DNA of 8,987 nt from Burkholderiaceae bacterium (GTDB taxonomy: Bacteria > Pseudomonadota > Gammaproteobacteria > Burkholderiales > Burkholderiaceae_C), in the NCBI GenBank assembly GCA_017999135.1, contig JAGOBT010000006.1, positions 13,940 through 22,926 of the forward strand, written 5' to 3'. The translations under genes were made by a program, and so were the position numbers. Shown in pieces: positions 1 to 6,770 of this stretch (its first letter is position 1; each line of letters starts with the position of its first letter). The notes below the pieces were generated by a model that saw nothing but the letters and a program-made list of their open reading frames with translations, was not told the origin of the DNA and searched no databases.

Positions 1-195
1 CATGTGGTGTTCTACGGTCCGCAGGACGTGGTGGACCCTCGCGAGGTGGTGGCCCGCGGCCTGGCCCTGTTCAACGCAGGCGGCCGTGACGGCATCGCCG
101 CTCGTCACCGCCTGGCCCTGGAGGGCCACCACGGCGATCAGCGGGTGCGGCAGATGGCCGATGCCGCGGCCGACCTGTTCGGGCTCAAAGTCTGA
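1..195 (+). CDS. 3' end of an unrecognised protein-coding gene (partial)
   Basis: The sequence enters this gene in frame from base 1 and reads 64 residues to a TGA at 193-195. The reading frame is supported by G/C-rich third positions and ordinary amino-acid composition, unlike the Trp/Arg/Cys-rich overlapping frame 2. The visible C-terminus begins with a hydrophobic stretch (VVFYGPQDVVDP), followed by an apparently helical, Ala/Leu/Arg-rich segment ending in MADAAADLFGLKV. I do not recognise a family from this fragment. The tail could belong to a cytoplasmic enzyme such as a glycosyltransferase, but that is only a guess from its general look. The gene ends 28 bases before the ABC transporter start on the same strand, so it is probably the preceding cistron of the secretion operon and may be functionally linked to the exported substrate. 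Confidence 0.6.
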   Translation, partial: HVVFYGPQDVVDPREVVARGLALFNAGGRDGIAARHRLALEGHHGDQRVRQMADAAADLFGLKV

Positions 196-223
196 ACCGG
201 GACCCCGAAGCGATCCCCGACCG

Positions 224-2485
224 ATGTCCGAACCCACCGCCCACCCAGCTCCCGCGCCCGACGACCCGCTGCTGCAGTCGCTGGTGTGGCTGTGCGAGCA
301 CCATGGCCGCCCGCGCAGCGCGCAGTCGCTGCTGGCCGGCCCCGGCATCGCACAGACGCTGACGCCACCGCTGGCGCTGCGGGTGCTGCAGGAAGCCGGT
401 TTCAACGCCTCCCTGGTGGAGCGTGAACCCGGGCAGATCCTGGCGCTGCTGCTGCCTGCGGTGTTGATCCTGCAGGGCGGGGATGCCTGCATCCTGACCG
501 AACGGGTGCTGCAGGGGCAGACCCTGCGTTACCGCATCCTGATGCCTCCCACCGAGCCGCAGCAGGCACCGGTGGAGGTGCTGGCCAGCGAGGCCGAGCT
601 GCTGGAGGCCTACAGTGGCCTGGTCTTGTTTGCCAGCCCGCGCGTCAGCGTGGGCAGCGGCGGCGCAGCGGCCTACAGCGACGAACTGCAGCTGGGCGGG
701 CGGCACTGGCTCTGGGGCACGCTGCGGCGCTTCATGCCGTACTACCGCGGTGCGATGCTGGCGGCGCTGCTGAGCAATGTGCTGGTGCTGGTGGTGGGGT
801 TGTTCACCTCGGTGGTGTACGACCGGGTGATTCCGCACCAGGCCTTCGTGACGCTGTGGTCGCTGGCCGCCGGCGCGGTGCTGGCGGTGGTGTTCGACCT
901 GTTCGCGCGGCAGCTGCGCAGCCACCTGATCGACACCGCCGGCAAGAAGGCCGACCTGATGCTGGGCGCCATCCTGTTCCGCAAGGCGCTGTCGATCCGG
1001 CTGGAGCACCGGCCGGAGTCGGCTGGCTCCTTCGCCCACCACCTGGCGCAGCTGGAGGTGGTGCGGGAGTTCTCCACCTCGGCCACCATGTCGGCCATCA
1101 GCGACCTGCCGTTCATCTTCCTGTTCATCGGCATGATCTGGCTGGTGGGGGGGGACCTGGTGCTGGTGATGCTGGTGGCGGTGCCGCTGATCCTGCTGAT
1201 GACGGTCGGCATGCAGGCGGTGCTGCGCCGGGCCATGAGTGCCAACCAGCGCCAGCAGGCCGACATGCACGGCCTGCTGATCGAGACGATGGAAGGCATG
1301 GAAGCGGTCCGCGCTGCCAGCGCCCAGGGCCACTTCCAGCGCCAGTACGAGCAGGCCAACGCGGCCGCAGCGCACAGCTCGCTGCGCGCCCGCGCCGTGT
1401 CGGCCTGGGTGAACAACGTGACGATGGTGTCGCAGCAGCTGATCACGGTGGTGATGCTGGTCTGGGGCGTGCACCTGATCCATGAGGGGCAGCTGACGGG
1501 GGGCGCGCTGATCTCGGCGGTGATGTTCGCCGGCCGGGTGGTGGCGCCGCTGTCCGGGGTGGTGGGGCTGGCTTCGCGTTACCAGGGCGCCCGCGTGGCC
1601 CTGCGCATGCTGGACCAGCTGATGGCCCAGCCCAGCGAACGCGACGATGAGCGGCGCTACCTGCCGCGCAACCACATCCAGGGCCAGCTGGGGCTGCGGG
1701 AGGTGAGCTTCTCCTACCGCAACGCCGGGCAGGAGGCCGGGCCCTCCGTGCTCAAGGAGCTGCAGTTGAACATTGCAGCCGGCGAGCGGGTGGCCATCCT
1801 GGGCAAGATCGGCAGCGGCAAGTCCACCGTGCTGCGCCTGCTGGCCGGGCTCTACCTGCCCAGCGAAGGCTACACCGAGGTGGACGGCATCGACTTGCGG
1901 CAGCTCGACCCGGCCGACTACCGTGCCCATGTCGGCTTTGTGGCACAGGAGCCGCGGCTGTTCCGCGGCTCGCTGCGCGAGAACATCCTGCTCGGCCGAC
2001 CGCACGCGCTGGCCGAATCCCTGCCGGAGGTGCTGCGCCTGACCGGCCTGGACAAGATGGCCGCAGCCCACCCGCTGGGGCTGGACATGCCGGTGGGGGA
2101 GGGCGGCAACATGCTCTCCGGCGGTCAGCGGCAACTGGTGGCCCTGGCGCGCTGCCTGGTGACCCAGCCGCAGGTGCTGCTGATGGACGAACCCACCAGC
2201 TCGATGGACGCCCAGACCGAACAGCAGTTCATCCACCAGCTCAAGGGTGTGGTGACCGACCGCACCCTGGTGGTGGTGACGCACCGCCCGGCGCTGCTGG
2301 ACCTGGTCGACCGCATCGTGGTGATGGACGGCGGCAAGGTGATCGTCGATGGGCCGAAGATGAAGGTGCTGGCCGCCCTGGCCAGTCAGCGCCCGGCGCA
2401 GCGCAACGTGCCGGGTGCCGCCGAAGTGGCCGGTACGGTCGGTGCCCCGATGCCCTCCGCCACCGCGTTGAACGTGGTGGCCTGA
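224..2485 (+). CDS. Type I secretion ABC transporter (permease-ATPase), HlyB/LapB/LssB-like
   Basis: This 753-residue inner-membrane exporter would use ATP to drive an unfolded substrate through a type I secretion channel. Residues 1-135 resemble a C39-like domain but look catalytically dead: no Cys lies at the expected N-terminal site (Pro/Leu around 15-17; the only nearby Cys is C24), and Asp87 sits where the catalytic His is expected. The membrane domain follows, with hydrophobic helices near 178-200, 208-227, 296-328 (probably two), 402-420 and 428-447. The ATPase domain has Walker A GKIGSGKST (527-535), Q-loop Gln575, signature LSGGQ (631-635), Walker B VLLMDEP (651-657) and H-loop His687, so it should be active. 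The ATG at 224 begins just before the C39-like domain; the frame is open further upstream, but that part overlaps the preceding gene and has shadow-like composition. Its Shine-Dalgarno is weak, which suggests coupling to the upstream cistron. Length and domain order fit the LapB/LssB class. The substrate is unknown. Confidence 0.93.
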   Translation: MSEPTAHPAPAPDDPLLQSLVWLCEHHGRPRSAQSLLAGPGIAQTLTPPLALRVLQEAGFNASLVEREPGQILALLLPAVLILQGGDACILTERVLQGQTLRYRILMPPTEPQQAPVEVLASEAELLEAYSGLVLFASPRVSVGSGGAAAYSDELQLGGRHWLWGTLRRFMPYYRGAMLAALLSNVLVLVVGLFTSVVYDRVIPHQAFVTLWSLAAGAVLAVVFDLFARQLRSHLIDTAGKKADLMLGAILFRKALSIRLEHRPESAGSFAHHLAQLEVVREFSTSATMSAISDLPFIFLFIGMIWLVGGDLVLVMLVAVPLILLMTVGMQAVLRRAMSANQRQQADMHGLLIETMEGMEAVRAASAQGHFQRQYEQANAAAAHSSLRARAVSAWVNNVTMVSQQLITVVMLVWGVHLIHEGQLTGGALISAVMFAGRVVAPLSGVVGLASRYQGARVALRMLDQLMAQPSERDDERRYLPRNHIQGQLGLREVSFSYRNAGQEAGPSVLKELQLNIAAGERVAILGKIGSGKSTVLRLLAGLYLPSEGYTEVDGIDLRQLDPADYRAHVGFVAQEPRLFRGSLRENILLGRPHALAESLPEVLRLTGLDKMAAAHPLGLDMPVGEGGNMLSGGQRQLVALARCLVTQPQVLLMDEPTSSMDAQTEQQFIHQLKGVVTDRTLVVVTHRPALLDLVDRIVVMDGGKVIVDGPKMKVLAALASQRPAQRNVPGAAEVAGTVGAPMPSATALNVVA

Positions 2486-2500
2486 GCACCTTTGAACGAC

Positions 2501-4072
2501 ATGGCCGCTGCAAACCCCGCCCCCTCCGCCTCCACCTCCGCCTCCGACGGCCCTGCCGCTCGGCCGCTGTGGCGTCGATTGCTGGGTCGATGGAGCCGGC
2601 CATCCACAGCTCAGGAGCCGGCGCAGACCGCCGGCGGCGCGGACACGCCCGCCACCGCAGCCCGGAAGGCGGTGAAGAAGGGCGGTGGATTCTCCCTGAA
2701 GCGTCGCCAGCCCCAGATGGTGGGCATCCCATTGGGAGTGGCGCGGGTGCCGGCCTCCGAGGCCCTGCCGGGTCGGCCGTCAGGCCCGCCGCAGGGGACG
2801 GAACCGCCGCTGCTGACCGAGGCGCTGCCCACCCGCCAACGCAGCGGCCAGGTGATCCGGCCGTCGCCGGGGCGCTTTGTGAAGGGCGATGAAAAGCTGC
2901 TCAGCGGTGTGCGTTCGGCCCTGGTGCAGGAGGGGGCGCCGCAGGCGGTGTGGGTGTTGTACCTGCTGGTGATCGTGGTGGCCGCGGCGCTGGCCTGGGC
3001 GGTCTACGCCAAGGTGGACATCGTCACCCGGGCCGAGGGCCGCATCGTGCCGGAGGCGCGTGAGCAGGTGATCGCCAGCCTGGAGGCGGGCATCCTGCGC
3101 GCCCTGTTCGTGCGCGAGGGCGCGGTGGTTCAGGCCGGCGAGGAGCTGGCGCAGCTTGACCCCACCCGCGTCACCGCGCAACAGAACGAGGGCCTGGCCA
3201 AACAGACCGCCCTGCGCGCCACCGCGGCCAGGCTGCTGGCCGAGGTGTCCGGCCGGCCGCTGAGTTTTCCGCCCGAGGTCAGGATCCACAGCGCCGTTGT
3301 GGCCGCCGAGACCGAGGCCTACCAGGCCCGCCAGCAGGCGCTGCAGGAGGCGGTGGACCTGACACGCCGCAGCATCGGCCTGCTCGACAGCGAACTGAAC
3401 ACCGCAAGGACCATGGCCGAGCAGGGCCTGATGTCCGAGGTGGAGGTGATGCGCCTGCGCCGCCAGCGCAACGATCTGCAGATGCAGATGCAGGAGCGGC
3501 GCAACCGCTTCCGTCAGGAGGCCTCCACCGAACTGCTGCGGGTGCGCACCGAGCTGGCCCAGCTGGGTGAACAGCAGGTGGTGCGCGAGGATGCCCTGCA
3601 GCGCACGGTGCTGAAGTCGCCGGTGCGCGGCATCGTCAAGAACATCCGGGTGCACACCGTCGGTGGGGTGGTGGGCGCCGGAGCACCGATCCTGGAGATC
3701 GTGCCGCTGACCGAGCGGGTGCTGGTCGAGGCGCGCATCAAGCCGGCGGACATCGGCTTCGTGCGTGTCGGACTGCCGGCCGAGATCAAACTGAGTGCCT
3801 ACGATTATTTCAGTTACGGGGGCCTCAAGGGTACGATCGAGTACATCAGCCCCGATGCCCTCGGCGAGGACGGACGCGGCGGCAACGACAGCAGCTACTA
3901 CCGCGCCCGCATCCGCACCGACGTGTCGACGCTGCTGGCCAAGGACAGGCAGCCGCTGCCTGTGCTGCCGGGCATGACCGCCTCGGTGGAGATCCGCACC
4001 GGTGACCGCACGGTGATGCAGTACCTGCTCAAGCCGCTGTTCAAGGGCACCGAGGCGCTGCGCGAACGCTGA
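2501..4072 (+). CDS. HlyD-family type I secretion membrane-fusion (periplasmic adaptor) protein
   Basis: This 523-residue adaptor would join the inner-membrane ABC transporter to the outer-membrane channel. Residues 1-115 form a low-complexity Pro/Ala/Ser-rich tail with basic clusters (PLWRRLLGRW near 23-32; KKGGG and KRR near 59-69). A juxtamembrane segment precedes one transmembrane helix at about 150-169. A split lipoyl/barrel-sandwich domain follows, with its first half at about 175-225 (including AREQVIASLEAGILRALFV) and its second half near 368-402 (LKSPVRGIVKNI). Between them lies a long coiled-coil hairpin, about 225-365. The C-terminus, PGMTASVEIRTG then YLLKPL, is typical of type I HlyD proteins. 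The ATG at 2501 is preferred. An in-frame TTG at 2492 would add three residues, and neither has a clear Shine-Dalgarno. The gene begins 15 bases after the ABC transporter stop, so translational coupling is likely. The N-terminal tail is longer than in E. coli HlyD, whose membrane helix lies near residue 60-80. Confidence 0.93.
   Translation: MAAANPAPSASTSASDGPAARPLWRRLLGRWSRPSTAQEPAQTAGGADTPATAARKAVKKGGGFSLKRRQPQMVGIPLGVARVPASEALPGRPSGPPQGTEPPLLTEALPTRQRSGQVIRPSPGRFVKGDEKLLSGVRSALVQEGAPQAVWVLYLLVIVVAAALAWAVYAKVDIVTRAEGRIVPEAREQVIASLEAGILRALFVREGAVVQAGEELAQLDPTRVTAQQNEGLAKQTALRATAARLLAEVSGRPLSFPPEVRIHSAVVAAETEAYQARQQALQEAVDLTRRSIGLLDSELNTARTMAEQGLMSEVEVMRLRRQRNDLQMQMQERRNRFRQEASTELLRVRTELAQLGEQQVVREDALQRTVLKSPVRGIVKNIRVHTVGGVVGAGAPILEIVPLTERVLVEARIKPADIGFVRVGLPAEIKLSAYDYFSYGGLKGTIEYISPDALGEDGRGGNDSSYYRARIRTDVSTLLAKDRQPLPVLPGMTASVEIRTGDRTVMQYLLKPLFKGTEALRER
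2524..2547 (+). repeat. Four 6-bp imperfect tandem repeats (CTCCNM) in the hlyD-like 5' end
   Basis: Four consecutive hexamers read CTCCGC, CTCCAC, CTCCGC and CTCCGA. They encode an alternating Ser/Ala/Thr stretch (SASTSAS) in the disordered N-terminal tail of the adaptor protein. The unit is a multiple of three, so copy-number changes would lengthen or shorten the tail without shifting the frame. The array is short and could simply reflect low-complexity coding. Confidence 0.5.
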
Positions 4073-4109
4073 AGAACTGTCCAGCGCCCCCGGTGGGCCG
4101 CAGCCTGAG

Positions 4110-4114
4110 AGGAG
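4110..4114 (+). promoter_or_regulatory. Shine-Dalgarno of the tolC-like gene
   Basis: AGGAG lies ten bases before the ATG at 4125, inside the longer purine run GAGAGGAGAA. It is the clearest ribosome binding site in the secretion operon and supports the chosen start. The other two complete operon genes lack a good one, so this gene alone appears to initiate independently. Confidence 0.75.
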
Positions 4115-4124
4115 AACCGACCGC

Positions 4125-5573
4125 ATGACCGCCGTTCGATCGAGCCCCCCCCGACCCCATCCCCGACTGAAGCCTTTGCTGTCCGCCCTGTGCCTGGCCT
4201 GTGCGGCCTCTGCCGCCCAGGCTGCCGGTTACTGCGAGGACCCCAACGAGGCCCGCAGCGGTGTGCCGGTGCTGCCAGAGGTGGGGCGCATCGGCCCGTC
4301 GGCGCTGTTTGATGGCATGAGCGCCGGCAATGGCCTGGATCAACTGGGCAGCCTGGCGCGCGAGGCGGTGGCCGGCAGTGCCGAGGTGCGGGGTGGCGAG
4401 CACAGCCGCCAGGCGGCCAGCTGGGACTTGAAGTCCACCGAAGCGGGTCAGTCCCCCACCCTGCAGCTGGGCGGCGGACTGGGCGTCGGGCAGTCGCGGG
4501 TGGATGGGCACACCCAGGGCGCATCGGGCACCGGATCTGCCTCATTGACCCTGTCGGCACCGCTGTACGACGGTGGGCGCCTCGACCAGCAGGGCCAGTA
4601 CCGCAAGCGGCTGCTGGAGTCCAGCGGTTCCGGCCTGCTGTCGGTGCGGGAGAAGGCGGTGCGCGAGACCCTGGCCACCGTGCTGGACCGCAACCGCTAC
4701 CGGCTGCAGTTGCGCGTGTACCAGCAGTACGTGGCCAAGATGAGCTGCCTGACCCAGTCGCTGGAGCGCATCGTGGCGCAGGACCGCGGCCGTGCCAGCG
4801 AGCTGGTGCAGGCCCGCAAGGGGCAGCGCCAGGCCGAGATTTCCCGCGACGAGGCGGTGGCCGCGCTGCGCCAGGCCGATGCCCGGCTGCGCCTGATGGT
4901 GGGTGGTAACGTGGCGCCCTGGGGCGCGGTGGGGGTGCCGCTGCTGGAGCTGCCGCCGCTGCAGCAGGTGCTGGAGGAGATCCAGTCCAGCCCGGAGGTG
5001 CGGCAGCTGCGCCTGCAGGCCGATGCCCAGGAAAGCCTGGCCAAGGCCACCCAGGCCGAAGGTTCACCGCAGCTGCGCTGGCAGGTGGGCACCAACGCCG
5101 GGCGCAACGCCCAGGTCAATTCGGCGGCCTGGAATGCCGGGCTGACGCTGGCCTACACCCTCGACGACGGGGGCGCCATCAACGCCGCGGCCAAGGCCGC
5201 CAGCGAGAGGGCGTTGGCGGCACGGCGGGCGCAGGAAGCGCTGGTCACCGAGCGCAGCAAGACCGCCAGCACCTACCACGACGCCGCCCGCACCTCCTTC
5301 CTCCGCGTCAACCACTACGCCGGGGTGCTGGCCGACAGCGACCAGGTGCGCAACTCCACCTACGAGCAGTGGTCCAAGCTCGGCCGGCGCTCGCTGTTCG
5401 ATCTGATGTCCGCGGAGAGCGAGCACTATCAGCTGCGGGTGGCCTACATCAATGCGCTGCACGATGGCTTCCAGGCCACGCTGCAGCTGCGCGCCAGCGG
5501 AGCCGGGCTGCTGCCCTGGCTGGCGCCCGAGATGGCCGCTGCAACGACAGACGCAGCCTCGCCACGCCGCTGA
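4125..5573 (+). CDS. TolC-family outer-membrane channel of the type I secretion system
   Basis: This 482-residue protein would form the trimeric outer-membrane beta-barrel and periplasmic alpha-tunnel that completes the exporter. An N-terminal signal peptide is visible: basic residues (RPHPRLK, 10-16), a hydrophobic core LLSALCLACAASA (18-30) and an AQA cleavage motif (31-33), giving a mature start at Ala34. Two TolC-like halves follow. The first has the helical segment with the ASWDLKSTEAGQSPTL pattern (98-112) and the strand motif SLTLSAPLYDGGRL (140-153), then long helices through about 260. The second repeats the layout with SPQLRW (314-319), LTLAYTLDDGGAI (340-352) and helices to about 450. 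The C-terminal part includes SLFDLMSAES (423-432), typical of the family. The start at 4125 has a strong Shine-Dalgarno and gives a complete signal peptide. It lies 52 bases after the adaptor gene and resembles LapE-type channels dedicated to type I exporters. Confidence 0.92.
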   Translation: MTAVRSSPPRPHPRLKPLLSALCLACAASAAQAAGYCEDPNEARSGVPVLPEVGRIGPSALFDGMSAGNGLDQLGSLAREAVAGSAEVRGGEHSRQAASWDLKSTEAGQSPTLQLGGGLGVGQSRVDGHTQGASGTGSASLTLSAPLYDGGRLDQQGQYRKRLLESSGSGLLSVREKAVRETLATVLDRNRYRLQLRVYQQYVAKMSCLTQSLERIVAQDRGRASELVQARKGQRQAEISRDEAVAALRQADARLRLMVGGNVAPWGAVGVPLLELPPLQQVLEEIQSSPEVRQLRLQADAQESLAKATQAEGSPQLRWQVGTNAGRNAQVNSAAWNAGLTLAYTLDDGGAINAAAKAASERALAARRAQEALVTERSKTASTYHDAARTSFLRVNHYAGVLADSDQVRNSTYEQWSKLGRRSLFDLMSAESEHYQLRVAYINALHDGFQATLQLRASGAGLLPWLAPEMAAATTDAASPRR

Positions 5574-5621
5574 GTGGCCCGAGGGGCCGGGAGAACTCGG
5601 CGGCCTGGAGCGGCCCTCCAT

Positions 5622-5655
5622 GAGCAAAGGGCGCACCGAGGTGCGCCCTTTGCTC
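5622..5655. terminator. Perfect 15-bp hairpin, probable bidirectional terminator
   Basis: Bases 5622-5636 (GAGCAAAGGGCGCAC) pair exactly with 5641-5655 around the loop CGAG. The hairpin lies 48 bases after the tolC-like stop and 22 bases after the fbp stop, between convergent genes. The 3' arm carries CCCTTTGCTC on both strands, followed by CTTCT on the + strand. No strong U tract follows on either strand, so intrinsic termination is likely but not classical. Confidence 0.8.
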
Positions 5656-5677
5656 CTTCTGCGTTGCCGGGTGCAGG

Positions 5678-6697
5678 TCAGCTCGGTGCCGCGTCGCGGT
5701 GGTAGTCGGTGACGCGCTGCACCTCGTTCTTCGAGCCCAGCATCACGCTGACGCGCTCATGCAGCGCGCTCGGGTTGATGTCCATGATGCGCTGCGTGCC
5801 GTTGGTGGCCTGGCCACCGGCCTGCTCGACCAGGAAGGCCATCGGGTTGGCCTCGTACATCAGGCGCAGCTTGCCGGGCTTGTTCGGCTCGCGACGGTCC
5901 CAGGGGTACAGGAAGACGCCGCCGCGGGTCAGGATGCGGTGCACGTCGGCCACCATCGAGGCCACCCAGCGCATGTTGAAGTCCTTGCCGCGAGGGCCTT
6001 CCTTGCCGGCCAGGCACTCGTCGATGTAACGCTTCACCGGGTCGGCCCAGTGGCGCATGTTCGACATGTTGATGGCGAACTCCCTGGTGTCCGCCGGGAT
6101 CTGCACCTGATCCTGCGTCAGCACCCAGGAGCCGGTCTCGCGGTCGAGGGTGAACATCGCCACGCCGTCGCCGAAGGTCAGCACCAGGGTGGTCTGCGGG
6201 CCGTAGACGCAGTAGCCGGCGGCGGCCTGCTGCTTGCCCGGCTGGAGGAAATCCTCCTCGCTGACGCCGCGGTGGTTGCTGACCTTGCGCAGCACCGAGA
6301 AGATGGTGCCGATCGACACATTGACGTCGATGTTGGACGAGCCGTCCAGCGGATCGAACAGCAGCAGGTACTCACCCTGAGGGTAGCGGTGCGGCACCAC
6401 GTGGATGCTGTCCATCTCCTCGGAGGCCATGGCCGCCAGGTGGCCGCCCCATTCATTGGCCTCGATCAGCACCTCGTTGGCGATCACGTCCAGCTTCTTC
6501 TGGACTTCGCCCTGCACGTTTTCGGTGTCGGCCGAACCCAGCACCTCGCCCAGCGCCCCCTTGTTCACCGAGATGGCGATGTGCTTGCAGGCGCGCGCCA
6601 CCACCTCGATCAGCAGGCGCAGCTGCGGCTGGATGTGGCTGTGTTCGCGCTGGTGTTCCACCAGGTAGCGGGTCAGGGAAATGCGCTTCTCATTCAT
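5678..6697 (-). CDS. fbp: Fructose-1,6-bisphosphatase, class I
   Basis: This cytoplasmic enzyme hydrolyses fructose 1,6-bisphosphate to fructose 6-phosphate and phosphate, a committed step of gluconeogenesis that also serves the Calvin cycle in autotrophs. The 339 residues match the usual class I length. Metal-binding and catalytic motifs are intact: SEE (92-94) and FDPLDGSSN (114-122, with Asp115 and Asp118), plus the conserved YEANPMAF (281-288, Glu282). The substrate-pocket NMSN (210-213) and the [16 protein letters not shown] segment (265-280) are also present. The start ATG (6695-6697) is fixed by a GGAGG seven bases upstream. The gene lies 73 bases after pepN on the same strand, so the two may be cotranscribed. 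No obvious independent promoter is visible in that gap. Transcription would end at the hairpin shared with the convergent secretion operon. Confidence 0.98.
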   Translation of the reverse strand: MNEKRISLTRYLVEHQREHSHIQPQLRLLIEVVARACKHIAISVNKGALGEVLGSADTENVQGEVQKKLDVIANEVLIEANEWGGHLAAMASEEMDSIHVVPHRYPQGEYLLLFDPLDGSSNIDVNVSIGTIFSVLRKVSNHRGVSEEDFLQPGKQQAAAGYCVYGPQTTLVLTFGDGVAMFTLDRETGSWVLTQDQVQIPADTREFAINMSNMRHWADPVKRYIDECLAGKEGPRGKDFNMRWVASMVADVHRILTRGGVFLYPWDRREPNKPGKLRLMYEANPMAFLVEQAGGQATNGTQRIMDINPSALHERVSVMLGSKNEVQRVTDYHRDAAPS

Positions 6698-6704
6698 CGT
6701 CGAT

Positions 6705-6709
6705 CCTCC
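6705..6709 (-). promoter_or_regulatory. Shine-Dalgarno of fbp
   Basis: On the minus strand GGAGG lies seven bases before the fbp ATG and decides that start. The downstream half of this site (AGGAT) can pair with an upstream ATCCT (plus-strand 6717-6721) in a five-base stem. Confidence 0.8.
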
Positions 6710-6770
6710 GGAAAACAGGATGGGCAGCCGCGGGGCTTGGGTTCGTCAGGACTGGGGCGGATTGTCCGCG

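Noticed and set aside
2..223. Upstream extension of the ABC transporter frame to base 2
   Set aside because: This part is rich in Trp, Arg and Cys, overlaps the better-supported frame-1 gene ending at 195, and lies outside the recognisable C39-like domain. The ATG at 224 is the natural start.
185..2284. Long minus-strand open frame (about 699 codons) opposite the ABC transporter
   Set aside because: Its translation is dominated by His, Gln, Leu and Gly with no recognisable motifs, the usual antisense shadow of a GC-rich gene. The plus-strand gene has a full set of ABC motifs.
2780..4126. Minus-strand open frame (about 448 codons) opposite the HlyD-like gene
   Set aside because: Composition is His/Gln/Leu/Arg-rich and motif-free. 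It is explained as a shadow of the adaptor gene.
3898..5067. Minus-strand open frame (about 389 codons) opposite the adaptor-channel junction
   Set aside because: It is almost entirely Pro, Ala, Arg and Gly and spans the end of one real gene and much of another. It is a shadow.
5574..5621. Extra small GC-rich hairpins (for example GGCCC-GAG-GGGCC at 5576-5588) after the tolC-like stop
   Set aside because: Five-base stems are expected by chance in such GC-rich DNA. The 15-bp hairpin just downstream is the credible terminator.
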